A DNA stretch of 64,000 nucleotides from Inonotus obliquus. Lineage: Eukaryota; Basidiomycota; Agaricomycetes; Hymenochaetales; Hymenochaetaceae. The notes beneath the pieces are model-generated. The model was not told where the DNA came from. It did not search any database and worked only from the letters and a program-made list of their open reading frames with translations. The DNA is taken from contig JAJHTX010000005.1 of assembly GCA_032164295.1 (NCBI GenBank), forward strand, positions 2,542,001-2,606,000, written 5' to 3'. The position numbers and the translations under genes are program-made. This document shows positions 44,287 to 55,850 of this stretch, in pieces (position 1 is the stretch's first letter; every line of letters begins with the position of its first letter).

Positions 44287-45328
44287 ATGTACGAATTCCT
44301 CATCTTTCTACTCTGCTTCGCCGCTCTCATCCTTCTGTACGTCTACCCCTTCATTCTCATCTCATTTCAACTCAAGCTAACCCCCTTATGTGCGCCCATC
44401 AACTCATCAAAACCGCAGCACCCTCACCTCTGTATCAACTCCTATATTGAACGAGTTCTATTTCCTGCATGCAGAGCAGGCGGGCGGTGTACGATTTGGA
44501 GTGTGGGGTTGGTGTTTGGAGAGTTTGGAGAGTTGTTCAGCTAGAACGTGCGTATTTACGCTGCAGTGATGACAGAGGTTGAAGTGCTGATGCCTTGTTA
44601 TTCTCTCTACAACATCTTAACCATGCCGCGCTGTGTTATTACTGTCCCATTTGATATCTGCGGATCATTGTGCGGCGGCCGTTAAGGGTGGGATATGACT
44701 GGGAGCCGGAGATCATCACCTGGCTTACGAGGGCTCTAGTTATGTATCCTATTGGTAAGTCGCTTCTTTGTGCGTTGTTTCGGAGAACTCCTAGGGCGGT
44801 CACTTTCTCTACACCCTGGACAACCATAATCTCACTCCGTCTATTCACTCTTCAAAGCTTTCATCACTCTCCAGCTCTTATACATCCTCTCAAGATACCT
44901 CCTAACGCTTTTCTTCCATTTAGCCGCAGGGTTAACAGCTGTCACCCTTATCAGCGCCGTTCCATCACTCTGTTCACGTTACCGTGACCGCCTCTTCCCA
45001 ACTCCCACATTCATAGTTCTCGTCTTCCTCTCCTTCCTCACATCTATTATCGCTCTGGCATTTACACTTGCGTTATTCATTGTTGGAATGAGAAGGTTTC
45101 GAGATGGTGGGTTCGATGCGGAGTTGGGACCTTGTGTACGTATACAAATCTTCTTTCATTTGGCTATTTGTCCTTTTTCGGTATGCTGATATTTGATGTG
45201 TGGTATAGATATGGATGTCGGTTGCTGCAGCCGCTTGCCTTATTATCTCTACGATGGGAACGGGATGTGGTTGCGGAGCACGAGGACGATTCTCTCGAGC
45301 TTCGCCGTACCTCGCGTACAACGTATAA
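44287..45328 (+). CDS. SUR7/PalI-family membrane protein
   Basis: Five exons: 44287-44336, 44419-44547, 44687-44754, 44924-45135 and 45209-45328, giving 192 residues. All phases fit with GT-AG introns of 82, 139, 169 and 73 bp. The protein has the family's layout: an N-terminal membrane helix (FLIFLLCFAALIL), the TSVSTPILNEFYFL segment, a claudin-like motif GVRFGVWGWCLESLESC, then VGYDWEPEIITWLTRALV. Three further helices follow, around MYPIAAGLTAVTLISAV, FIVLVFLSFLTSIIALAF and WMSVAAAACLIISTMG. SUR7 proteins mark plasma-membrane eisosome/MCC domains, and PalI/Rim9 helps ambient-pH sensing (family knowledge); the sequence does not decide between them. The tail is short and basic. The third intron end (TTAAG) is the least certain junction. 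Truncated 5' copies occur at 22180, about 28640 and about 34120. Confidence 0.75.
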
Positions 45329-45989
45329 CCCATCAATTCTCCTATTTCCTCCTCCGCCTCCGTTTCCGGTTCGGTTTCGGCTCTGGAACAGCTTACGATT
45401 CACAACTCGATGCTAAAAGCGACGAAGCGTTCACCGCTGGTATAGCTTATGATTATTCGATTTTCTATCTTTCCTGGAATGTTTTTTTATCCATTATCCA
45501 TGGCTATTCGTTTGTTGTTGTTTTATTCTTGTTAGACGCTGGAACTAGGATTTACTTAGAGGATTTATTCTTCCCTACCCACACAATCAACTAACAGTAG
45601 TACCGATTTTCTTGCGACACATGCCCATTCCCATCCGCGCCTTCCGCGCATTCGCTCTGCTCTCCGGACGGAATTCTCTTCTCAGCTGCTCTCTTCGGAA
45701 CGTGTAGTCACGCGCGAAACCCTGTAGTTCTATAATCGATTTGTACGCGATATCCAAAATAACAATGAGGATGCACAAGGTACTATTGTAATAAAATACA
45801 ATACATCTTTGCTAGATGGTATTAGATCGTGAATGCGATAGTTTGAAAGACCCAGAGGTGCCGATATTGTCTGAAAGCAGATTGCAATGGGTGCCGTAAG
45901 GAGTCTCCTCTATTAACGATGATACGAAATGGCTGAAGTTGCGAAAGGATGGTGATGTCGGAGGTATAGAGATATAGATCTATTACTGT

Positions 45990-46956
45990 CTATGATCCGT
46001 AAGACTCGGAAACAAGGAATCCAACGAGACACACATCAAGCATGAACTCGGCGTTTACCCACGCATGCGTCGACGCTGTACATTGAAAAAGTGACATACA
46101 TTAGTTCAATGACTTCGTATCCAAAAGCAAACACTTACCAAATAACTTAGTCCCATCCCTCCCCGCAACACGCATAAGCTCCTTCTCTCCTCCAGGATGA
46201 TACGGTAAATACGGTGTGATATTATACACTTTACCATAAAAAGCAGACCAAGCGTCATCTTTCTTGTTATGCTCTTTGAGCATGGAAGGTGTTACACGGA
46301 GGAGGGTGTCTACGCCCTTTGGGTAAGGAGTTAGTCTGGATACATGAAAGATGAGAAGAGGGAGAACGTACCCGCAGATCAGCACCAGAAGACTTTAGCT
46401 CAGCCCAATCTAAAGGTCCAAACCCAGGTTTAAGAGCAACCTTTTCCCTAGCTTTCTTCCCTGCCTTTACAACGTTCGTCGTTGCTAGTACACCTAGCGT
46501 AGCCCCTCCTCCACTCCCACTCCCACTCCCACTAACATTAAGATTAAGGGCTCTATTTGAGGATGGTGGTGGCATCAGACTCGCGCTCGGAGACAGAAAA
46601 GACGAAGAGCCAGCAGAAGACGGAAAAGCACCGGGAACGCGTAAGGCTTTGCTGGGTGAAGGAGGTGGCGGCATTAATGACGGATCGGTCAGGACTTTCG
46701 GTAGTACGGTCGTTGTCTTTGCCGTCGAAGACCCAAGTCGCTGAGCGCTGTTTATCGCGGGGAACGTAGGTGGTGTATCCGTTTCTGTTGCATCTGAATC
46801 TTCGTCGTCTTCATCCTCCCTAGTACTTGAATCGGAGTTTGAGAAAGAAATGTCTACTCCTGATTCTTGAGGTTGCGTATTTGGTTGTTGAGGTTGCGAT
46901 GAAGCTGAGCTGGTATACGAAGAACCACCTAGCCAGTTTCGTAGATATGCAGACAT
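45990..46956 (-). CDS. Cytochrome b5-like heme-binding domain protein
   Basis: Three exons: 46956-46372, 46316-46139 and 46075-45990, with 55- and 63-bp GT-AG introns, giving 282 residues. The N-terminal two thirds is low complexity: Ser/Gln-rich, an acidic DEDDEDSD patch, MPPPPSP repeats and a Gly-Ser run. The C-terminal cytochrome b5 fold begins with GFGPLDWAELKSSG and continues LLRVTPSMLKEHNKKDDAW, VYNITPYLPYHPGGEKEL and, after the last intron, THAWVNAEFMLDVCLVGFLV. The heme ligands are expected to be the His of HPGG and the His of THAW. This organisation matches fungal Irc21-like b5 proteins and the b5 part of NCB5OR; no reductase domain follows. It is likely a soluble electron carrier. 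The ATG at 46956 is preferred over an upstream non-ATG frame extension. Confidence 0.82.
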
Positions 46957-47228
46957 GGTGGTTAGTATTAGTAAAGGTAGAGATCGAGTCAAAATATGGA
47001 ACCGATGATCATCACGACCTATTACATTACAGAAAGAAGGACCTGGAGTCCGTATCATTCATAGTAAGATAATTACATGGAAATATAGCTATAAATTTCC
47101 TCTCGTGGTAGAATACAGACTATGCTGTAGACAACTTGTTGAAGGAGGGAGGGTATCCATAAGGAGTATCGGAGTCGAGTGTGACTTGTTGGTCGGATTC
47201 GGAACTCCAAAAAAACTTGAGCTTCAGC

Positions 47229-48240
47229 GGTACGTCGACCATTCCCCTCGGCCATCTTGAAGAGGACTCGACTATCTGTCAGGTCGCATCTCCTCGACAC
47301 GTCTCACACCAAGCACTCATTGGAGAACGGTACGGTCTCTTCTGCACCGCGAACTATGGTCGTTCCTTTCGATACCAGACATCAAGAAAGGTTCGAATGC
47401 CATCGCCGACATCTTCGCCATGTTCCTCGCAATAATGCGAGGATGTCCGCTGAGCTTTTACGTCCAGCGCATCCTCCAGCGAGGATGGTTAACTACGCCT
47501 ACGCGTTGAACGAATACTAGTACTGACGGCTCTGCTGGGCTGGAAGGACAGCACCGTCGGAAGGATACGATCCTCTACTTCAATGGCTTTAAGCTTCTAG
47601 CTCCCTACGCCTCCAAATAATACGCGCCGCTCCTCAGGTCTTTAAATCTACGTCGATGAAAAGTGGAAGTTACGTTACGCAGCTATCGACATCGGCGGTC
47701 GTCGCGAATCGAATCACGGAACTTCAGTAGTGACTACGACCTCAACGTTGGCGAAGCACCAAAGTACGACCTTACTTAATGCCAGGCCAGGAGCCCTCAT
47801 ACACTAGTACGCGAGTGTGCGCACGGACATTTTGGCCCGTGCAACCAACTTGCTGAGCCCGACCCGAGAAATCAATATCCTTTCGAACCGTATACCCAAT
47901 GCATGAAGCCGACCTTCTTTTGCATAATCTCGATCTCAAGAAATTGTGGCTACAGTATGGGTTAACGGCCGAAATGATCTTGGACAACGGACATCTTCCT
48001 GACCTGAAAGAGCTGTACCATTCGGATAGCCGGGATAGACACTTGCGTAAGCATAGCAAAATCTTGGAGTTGCAGCACAGTCGTCCCTGATTTAATAAGC
48101 TTAGCGTTTCAAGGACGGTGCGTTAATAAAGATACTATACTTACATTGCTGCGACTCTAGTCGGTATTAGTCGAGCTTGACCTACTTGGTCTATTTACGA
48201 CGAACAGTGTGCTTCGCGCTCTCAATCTTCGAAAGGCAGG
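47229..48240 (+). pseudogene. F-box protein, heavily decayed locus-D type
   Basis: Traces of the locus D subfamily appear in order but in different frames: PLGHLEEDSTICQ (47240), a region resembling the RHWRGVSLLHREL part (47310-47370), then an open piece at about 47899-48090 with LHNLDLKKLWLQYGL, EMILDNGHLPDLKELYHSD and LELQHSRP. Many stops and indels intervene and the ATG and first F-box helix are absent. It lies directly upstream of the F-box locus at 48541, the same arrangement as 51816 before 53112, so the pair was duplicated together. Confidence 0.75.
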
Positions 48241-48363
48241 CCGAAACATCAATCCGAAGATGACATGTCCCGCCGTCAAATGCCACCCGCACGATTTCGG
48301 AGGGACCTTTCCGAGAGACCGGCAATTTATTCCCCTGGCTAGTACTATGTTTTCCTGCTACCA

Positions 48364-48455
48364 TGCGAGAGATTTCTGACTTTTTTGCCGATTCTGGCTC
48401 CCAAAATCGTACGTCGGTCATCCAGAAGGGCATAAAATTCGAGGTGGCTTCTTAC
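48364..48455 (+). promoter_or_regulatory. Degraded subfamily promoter block
   Basis: The block GAGA-TTTCTGACTTTTTTGC-CGATTCTGGCTCCCAAAA corresponds to intact versions at 52912-53000 and 58630-58720. Where those have GGGTATAAA, this copy has GGGCATAAAA, so the TATA box is altered in its first base. The gene it serves is itself frameshifted. Confidence 0.5.
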
Positions 48456-48540
48456 ATCTCATTCACAAAGATTTGTCTCCGCTACCACAGGACCTTTCTG
48501 CACCCCCCACGATTCACTCTCCCTAATCCGCTTCCACAGC

Positions 48541-49994
48541 ATGAGCAACGTCTCCACGTCCGACTGCCTTCGCCCATCATCACTCGCGGGCGAGTTGCCG
48601 GAAGAGATCCTCCGCCATATCTTCATCATGGCACTCCCCGATGACCACCTCAAGGATGACCTGCCCACTGCTCGAGCACAAACCATTGCACCCCCCATCC
48701 ATTCATCCCACGTTTGCGTATTCTGGAGACAAGTATCCATTTCCCTCCGTGAACTGTGGGCATCCATATCCCTCTCCCTCGATGCCATAAGCCTGGATAA
48801 ACTTGAGATGACCGTTGAGATGTTCGACACGCTTCTCGTGAGAAGTCGAGGCCATCCTCTCAACTTTCATATTCGGTGCAATGTGAGTGGAGATGAGGAC
48901 TACTTCAAACGGAAGGATGTTGAGCATATCATCGAGGCAACCCTGGAACAGCAGCATCGCCGGCAGTATGTGTCCTTCCACTGGGAAGACGTCAAGCTTC
49001 CTGTTGGATTCAAATGCTTCGGGGACTTTAGAATCGGCGATGCGCCATTACTACGGACACTGAAGCTTCATACGTCACTCATGAAGCCCACTGCCGATGA
49101 GTGGATAAGATATGAACCACATTCTTCAACCATTGACATCAGCCACTGTCCTCGAATCGAATCACTTACCCTCGATGGTGACTTCGTTCTCAAATTTGGC
49201 CAGGCGACGAATAACAGCCTTGCGGAATGCACATTGACCCCGTTCCCCGAGCCTTCGAGTGCTTGGTGCGCGCACATGTGCATGGACGTATTGAGATATG
49301 CATCCACTCTGCAGAGCTTAAGTATATCGAACGAACGTCATTCCGAAGCGCTTCCGACATTCCAATCCGACGAAGTGGTCCATGGTCTGAGGAAGCTCAG
49401 CATTGGGTACGGATCCTCGGTCTCGGTCGTCCTCGACAGCGTGCACCTTCCTGATCTGAGGGAATTCCACTATTCGGACTGCATGTGGGGATCGCCTACG
49501 AGGGCATTGAGATCATTGCAATTTCTGCAGCGCAGTCGGCCGGTTCTAGCATGCTTGGCTATTCATGGGAGATATATTATGGAGGACACCGTGCTAGACA
49601 TGCTCCGTACACAGCCTGCGTTGAGCGAGCTCGACCTTGGGCTGAACACGGCCACGTTGAACAAGGTACTCCGCGCCCTCGACCTCATGAACAGGGCTGG
49701 GTGGTTTGCCATTGAGGATGACGAGTCCGTCTTATGCCCTGCAGTTGCGTACCCTCCGTTTGCTCAAAGCCACGTCTACTGCACAAGAATGGTGGAGATT
49801 GGATGAATTGTTCCCGATGATCTCACTACGCTACGATTCGCTGGGCACCCTGAATTTCGTGCATATCCAGAAAGAACGAGCGCAAGAACGCGGAAGTGTC
49901 AAGGCACGCTCGAATGGGCTTCTACGACCTGATTTCTCTCGTTCGGTCTGCTAATTACATTAGCATTGAGACCGTTGAGGATGCTGAAGTGTAA
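48541..49994 (+). pseudogene. F-box protein with two C-terminal frameshifts (locus I)
   Basis: The open frame 48541-49806 gives 421 residues, with F-box LAGELPEEILRHIF and the locus D-type insertion. Compared with the gene at 58831, one extra C occurs near 49737 (TGCCCTGCAG instead of TGCCTGCAG). After that point the homologous reading continues in the next frame (LQLRTLRLLKATSTAQEWW). A second +1 shift near 49890 moves it to the third frame, which reads MGFYDLISLVRSANYISIE and ends TVEDAEV with a stop at 49992-49994. The first 399 codons up to the first shift are well preserved, so a truncated 421-residue protein could still be made. Either recent decay or assembly errors could explain this; the altered TATA upstream favours decay. 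Confidence 0.72.
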
Positions 49995-51815
49995 CTCGGG
50001 GGCAACTGATGGAGGCGTCTCATCTGCAATATCGGTCGTATAAAAGTGGTTGTTTGCTAAAGTCCTTACCTGCTTGACGCGGAAATATTTCTCTTTTTTT
50101 CGTTCTCCTTTCATGTATATAATGATCACATAATGTTAGTCCATGCGCTTGGGACACTCGACAAGAACTCAGCACGGTGCTGGTTATCGACGTAGGGATA
50201 ATGAGTGAGATGAAAGGCCGTTAGTGAGGAGTAGAGCTGCACTGTGCATCTTGGATGAAACAACGTCAATTCCACCGAGTATCAAAAAGTGACTCGGGAA
50301 GTATATCGCCAGTCCATATGCATGTCCGCCCTTTGAAGAGCTTTGGACTCGGTCCAGCATGGGAGAGAGGAAAGCGATGTTAAGGACGTTGTTACAGCGG
50401 ATCGTTTTTATCCCGCTAAGAGCTTGAGTGGCGTCGGAATTATTGGCGTTCAATGTATGGAGGCTCCTGTCCGAGCCGTAGCCCGTTGTTTTCCTGTTTT
50501 GTCTCCGTCTTTATTTGTGTAGTATACCCCCACTGCATATACGTGACATGGAATTATAAAAATATACATGAATAGGGAATACGACGAATTGCGCGATCGA
50601 AGAAAGGAACACTGAGTTATGAATTTGGACGGATTATTAGACAGGGAGGCTCATTATTTGGTAGCCAGTAGAAATCGAGTTAGTTAGAATTTGGAAGGCG
50701 ATGATCGCCACGGCTTATTACATAAAGGTGAACCCTGGTGAGAAAAGATCGATCTACGACCCATCTCAGAGCAGTGAAACGTCTTTCGCTAAGTGACACG
50801 ACTCTTTTACAGCAATAGCAGGACGTTTTGCGCGAGTATGCGACTGCTTTCCATCAGGATCAATCTTGGCAGGAAGACGGGTTGACGGAGTGATAATGGC
50901 TTATGGACCCTAAATGGATGGTGCCGTGGTGGAGCTCCCTAATCGCATTCTTGAGCATGATGCAGAAGTCCACTATATTGAAGGTATGCATTGTGTTCCT
51001 AAAATTAAAGCACTCAATGGCTGATCACCTATTCTTATCAGCGCCGCAAGCAAAATCTCTGCAAAATAGTCCGTCGCACGTCCGTTGTCGTGACCTTTCT
51101 TAGGTTTTTTGACAACCCCAGCTTTCGTTCCATACCTTCTTTGTTGCGCTCGAAGGAATGCCATATCTCTGCATCCATATACATGCTGAAGCTATTCGTG
51201 CGTCCCATTATAGCGCACCTCCGTCCGAGGCTGCTGACTCTTCACACAGCAGGTTGTTGCTGGTTCTTCGACCTTCGTCTTTCACATCTTATTATCAGGG
51301 CTATTCTGTATTGCGTTACTTTGTACTGTCATCAGCTTCTTACATTTGTTTTCAGGTGAAAACACGAGGATGGGGAGACCCTTCTCTCTAGCAATGGTCT
51401 GTCATGTGTTTGTGAGACTCGAAGATTCGCCCATCCGTACTACCGCCACATTAGATATGGGTATTACCTGCAAACGGGTAACTCTTGTGCTCCCTATACC
51501 TTCAACCCAAGAACTAATTGAGCCGCAACCCATTACACCTACAGCATCCCCCACGTGTAATTAAAGGGGGCGTATTATATATTCCCAGTGGTGGTCTCAA
51601 GTTTCTTCTGAGCTACCGTCCGATAACGCTGCCACAACAGTTGACTGTGATTCCAGATACTTCGTTACATTCCCCTTCTTTCAGAGACTCATCCCTGCCG
51701 AGCCACTCACTATCCACTATCCTGCCCCTACACACACTCACACACACTCGCACGCACGCACGAACAAGGATAGGTTGGCATTCACGACCCATCTACAACC
51801 ACAACCATCCACGAA
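49995..51815. other. Spacer and leader of the next pseudogene
   Basis: The first 480 bases are the 3' flank repeated at 54560-55110. From 50500 to 51500 I see no recognisable gene. At about 51680-51815 the leader of the D-type copy begins, including a CA-rich run (51730-51760) that resembles the leader of locus D at 14970-15043. Confidence 0.4.
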
Positions 51816-52880
51816 GTGAACAAGCGCGTTCTCCCATCCGACGCCTATAGCCCGTCGTCACTTGCAGGAGAAATGTCCGAGGACATTCTCCTCCGTGTCA
51901 TCACAATGACGCTTCCCCTGGGCTGTCTTGAGGAGGACTTGACTATCTGTCAAGCCAAAACAGCCGGAACTTCCCTCAATCTGCCCCACTTCAACAGACA
52001 TTGAAGGAGATTATCACTTCTGCATCGCGATCCAAGGTTGTTTCCCATCCTATCTCTTGATAACGGGCATCGAGAACGTTCCCTAAGATCCTCGACGTGT
52101 TTCTCTCAAGAACGCGAGGGTGTTCTCTGAGCTTTCACGTTGAGTGCATCCCCAGAACGTGGAGGATTATGCTGCACAACAACACGTCGAACGCATTCTG
52201 ACAGCTTTGTTGTAAGATCAACATCGCTGGAGGGACATAGTACTCCACGTCGATGGCTTGAAGCATACTTCCGGCTCCCCACGCTTCCGAATAAAAAGTG
52301 CAGCTCCACAAGGTTAACACCGACGAAAACACACTATGTAACAAAAGACAACGGATAGTCTTCGCAAATCGAATCACTGGCTTTCGGTGATGGTTATACT
52401 CTCATCGTTGACGAAGCACAAAAGTACGACATTTTGCAATGTGCGCTGATATCGGACCAGGAGCCCAACTATCTGGTACGCGAGTATGTGCATGGACATT
52501 TTTGACCCATGTATCTAACCTTTGGAAATTGTACCGAGACCTTTCGAGCCTCGCCCGTCACTTGAAGCCGGCCTTCTTGCGCATAATCTCGAGAACTTAC
52601 AGCTACATTCAGTTGAAATGATCTTGGACAATTTACATCTCGCGGACCTGAAGGAGCCGTACTATCCGGACAACCGCATATCAGGGATTGGCACTTGTGT
52701 AAACAATTTTGCAGCGCAGTCATCCTGTTGTAGCGGGCTTAGCGACTTATGCACTATCAAAGACACTGTGCTGCGACTCCAGTCGGTATTAATCGACTTG
52801 ACCTCCTACTTGCACCATTTACGACAAACAATATGCTTCGCGCTCTCAACTTTCGAAAGGGAGGTCGAAACACTAGGTCC
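51816..52880 (+). pseudogene. F-box protein, decayed locus-D type with lost start
   Basis: It aligns with locus D from its first codon, but the ATG is GTG (51816-51818, GTGAACAAGCGC versus ATGAGTAAACGC). The reading NKRVLPSD, LAGEMSEDILLRV and LEEDLTICQAKT then follows the paralogue until TGA at 52002-52004 replaces the Trp of RHWRG. Later pieces (for example LLAHNLENLQLH, VEMILDNLHLADLKEPYYPD in 52565-52670) are in shifted frames. The leader upstream resembles that of locus D, so the copy was once complete. Confidence 0.78.
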
Positions 52881-52911
52881 GAAAATGACACGTTCCTGGC
52901 CGTCTTCGACG

Positions 52912-53000
52912 CGTGAGAGCTTTCTGACTTTTTTGCTGACTCTAGCTTCCAAATTCGGACGACGATCATCCACCAGGGTATAAATTCGAGGTGGCTGCTA
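52912..53000 (+). promoter_or_regulatory. Subfamily promoter block with TATAAA
   Basis: GAGAGCTTTCTGACTTTTTT, then TCTAGCTTCCAAATTCGGAC, then CCACCAGGGTATAAATTCGA. TATAAA is at 52979-52984, exactly 133 bp before the ATG at 53112. The block and spacing are repeated before the gene at 58831. Confidence 0.6.
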
Positions 53001-53111
53001 CAACCACTTTCACAAAGACTTACCTTCGACTTCTACCTCTTCACAACTCCTTCACTCCCACTGGACCTGTCACCCCGCGTCTGACATTCTCCCCCAACTT
53101 ACTTCCACAAC

Positions 53112-54557
53112 ATGTGCAACGTCCCCATGTCCGACTGCCCTCGTTCATCATCACTCGCGGGCGAGTTGCCAGAAGAGATCCTCCGCCAGATCTTCATCAT
53201 GGCACTCCCCGATGACCACCTCAAGGACGACCTGCTCATTGCTCGAGCACAAACCATTGCACTCCCCATCCATTTATCCCACGTTTGCAGATTTTGGAGA
53301 CAAGTGGCCCTTTTCCATCGGAGACTATGGTCATTCATCTCCCTCTCCTTTGATGTCCAACAACGAGAAAAACTCGGGAGGACTGTCGAAGTATTCGATG
53401 CGTTTCTCGCGAGGACCCGAGGATGTCCTCTCAACTTCTACATTCGCTGCAATCTGAGGGAGGACGGGGACTACTCCACATTGAACGGGGTTGAACACAT
53501 CATCGAAGCCACGCTGGAACAACAGCATCTATGGGAGCATGTGTCCTTCCACTGGCAGGATGTCAAGCTTCCTGTCGGTTTCCGGTGCTTCGGAGACTTC
53601 AAAATTGACAATGCGCCTTTACTAAAGTCGCTGAGGTTAAATGCCACGTTGCTGTGGCCCACCAGCAACGATTGGAAACTATGGGATCCATACTCCGCAA
53701 CAATCGATATCAGCAAGTGTCCGAGAATCAAATCTTTGACCCTCGATGGGGATTTCGCTCTTGACTTTGGCCGGGCCACAAATCATAGCCTTGCGGAATG
53801 TACGCTGATCCCATTCCGTGAGCCGTCGAGCGGTTGGTGCGCACGCACGTGCATGGACGTATTGAGACATGCACCCGCCCTCCAGAGCTTGACTCTGCGA
53901 AACGAGTACCATTATGAATCACTTCGGGCGTTCCAATCCGACGAACTGGTACACGGCCTCAGGAAACTTAGCCTTCGGCACGGATCGTCGAGCGAGGCTA
54001 TCCTAGATGGTCTACACCTCCCTGACTTGAAGGAATTGTATTTTGATGATACGTGGGGAATTCCGACAAGGGCATTAAGGACACTGCAACTTCTGCAACG
54101 CTCTCGGCCGCTTCTGACATGCTTGTCGATGCATGGGAGGTCCATCGAGACGAACACCATCTTGGACATGCTCCGAATACAGCCCGCCTTAAGCGAGCTC
54201 GATATTCAAGTGAACCCTGGATCGGCGAACAAGGTACTTCGTGCCTTCGACCTGAAGGAGAGGGATGGATGGTGTGCCGTCGAAGATGATGACTCTGTTC
54301 TGTGCAAGAGGTTGCGTACCATCCGCTTGCGCAAAGCCACAAACGGCAAGAAAGAATGGCGAAATCTAAGCGCCTTATATCCCATGACCGAAACGCGACA
54401 TAGAGCGTTCCATACTCTCAATGTCATACGTGTCCAAAACAGACAAATGGATACGGATATGTCATGTCATGTACGAACGGGATATTTCGACCTGGATTCA
54501 CTCATTCCGTCCGCTAATTGCATTAGCATCGAGACAGTCGATGATGCCGAAGCGTAA
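53112..54557 (+). CDS. F-box protein with LRR-like body (locus J)
   Basis: Single-exon gene, 481 residues, of the locus D subfamily. The F-box begins LAGELPEEILRQIF, has the insertion DDHLKDDLLIARAQT, and ends LSHVCRFWRQVALFHRRL. LRR-like parts include LPDLKELYFDD, ILDMLRIQPALSELDI and CKRLRTIRLRKA. The C-terminus is NCISIETVDDAEA, which matches the frame-shifted end of locus I. The start in CCACAACATG is shared with loci D and K, and the TATA box is 133 bp upstream. It is intact and likely the working gene of this two-locus unit; SCF function is inferred from the F-box. Confidence 0.88.
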   Translation: MCNVPMSDCPRSSSLAGELPEEILRQIFIMALPDDHLKDDLLIARAQTIALPIHLSHVCRFWRQVALFHRRLWSFISLSFDVQQREKLGRTVEVFDAFLARTRGCPLNFYIRCNLREDGDYSTLNGVEHIIEATLEQQHLWEHVSFHWQDVKLPVGFRCFGDFKIDNAPLLKSLRLNATLLWPTSNDWKLWDPYSATIDISKCPRIKSLTLDGDFALDFGRATNHSLAECTLIPFREPSSGWCARTCMDVLRHAPALQSLTLRNEYHYESLRAFQSDELVHGLRKLSLRHGSSSEAILDGLHLPDLKELYFDDTWGIPTRALRTLQLLQRSRPLLTCLSMHGRSIETNTILDMLRIQPALSELDIQVNPGSANKVLRAFDLKERDGWCAVEDDDSVLCKRLRTIRLRKATNGKKEWRNLSALYPMTETRHRAFHTLNVIRVQNRQMDTDMSCHVRTGYFDLDSLIPSANCISIETVDDAEA

Positions 54558-55850
54558 CTTGGAGGCAACTGATGGAGGCACCTTATCTGCAACGACGGCC
54601 ATACCAAGGCGAAGATTTTCTAACGCTCTTACCCGCTTGGCGCGACTTTCAAAATCCCTCTTCTTCGTTTGTTTCGTACCCCTATCATGTATATAATAGC
54701 GAGCAGTGAGCTTATAATGGTAGCATCTGAACGTGCAACTTATAAACGCATATGAGTACGATAATGAAAGCTCACGAAGTATTTGTCAGTAACTCAGCGT
54801 ACTAACGATCGAGGTAGGGACCATTGATGAGATGAGGAGTTGGTTCGCGAGGAGTAGAGCTGCATTGTGTGGCTTAGATGAAACAACGTCAATTCCGTCG
54901 GGTGTCAACCACTCGGGGAAAGTACGAGGTACTTACTATATCTATCCAACGCAGTAGTCCTTGTCTAGCCTCTGAAGAGCTTTGGCCTTAGTGTGCTGAA
55001 TATCACTCCTTTCCCCCACTCGAGACTGAGGTTTGTACGTGGATTTTATCTCGCCGGGGTTTGGGTGGCGTCGGTACTTCTTGACTTTCAGATGTATGGA
55101 AATGTGGTGTCATATTTTCTCATCCTTTTGTCTTCCTTTTTTTTCGCTCTGGTACTATTTTCGTAGCTTGTTATCCTGATCCACGAGCAGTGGGGGCTCT
55201 CGATAAGACAAACGAATGTACTGTGTAGTTCAGTACGATGATTGGTCTCTCGTACTTCACTTTCGAAGCATAACTTCTTCCCCCTTCATGTAAGAAAATG
55301 TATAAATGCTGGATGATATGTAAGGAAGAAACAAAGTTGATGCGCGTGGACGATGAGGAGAAAGGGAAAAAAAAGATAGCGGAAAACGTGTCAGAGCCAC
55401 TGGACCAACAGGTAGCAGAAAATGGGATTACGGCGAGGCTCAGCGAACACAATAGAGCTATCGGTGCCAACAAACTATATCAATTCTGAACGGGAGGAGA
55501 CGCCTTGCTCATATCTCGTTCAAGTGAAGCAAGAAAAACCGATGGTGGCGCGAACTTTATGCTCATGTGAAATGAGAGCAGGAACAGTGGATCAAGATCG
55601 TCTCATTCCTCTCTGAATATCAAGTAAGTCTGACTCCTATTGAGACGCTCGCTCAAGAACTCAATGAAGAGGGAAGGCTTGCTGAGGTAAACCTGTTTGT
55701 TGCATTTGTACTGTCAGCTGCATAAGTACTGGAACACTTGTCATGATCAACGAGGAACGCTTTACCTGGAGATCCCCCGTCTGTCAACCAGCTCAGGCAA
55801 TTTATTGCACCGATACCCTGAGATAAAAGCTCCATACCACTGCTCAACTC
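54558..55850. other. 3' flank and spacer, no gene recognised
   Basis: The first 550 bases parallel 49995-50470. From 55110 to 55650 there are short frames without motifs. The last part is the 3' side of the minus-strand gene that ends at 55851. Confidence 0.4.

Larger units (their letters stand above)
47229..50470 (+). repeat. Two-locus F-box unit, first copy
   Basis: The unit holds a decayed D-type pseudogene, a promoter block, an F-box locus and a 3' flank. The 3' flank at about 50160-50470 matches 54790-55110 (shared GAGGAGTAGAGCTGCA and GATGAAACAACGTCAATTCC). The offset to the second copy is about 4.6 kb. Confidence 0.6.
51680..55110 (+). repeat. Two-locus F-box unit, second copy
   Basis: This holds the decayed D-type pseudogene at 51816 and the intact gene at 53112, in the same order and spacing as the copy at 47229-50470. 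Confidence 0.6.

Noticed and set aside
55171..55473. 100-codon minus-strand frame with hydrophobic start
   Set aside because: No conserved motif, low-complexity hydrophobic composition and no supporting splice structure.
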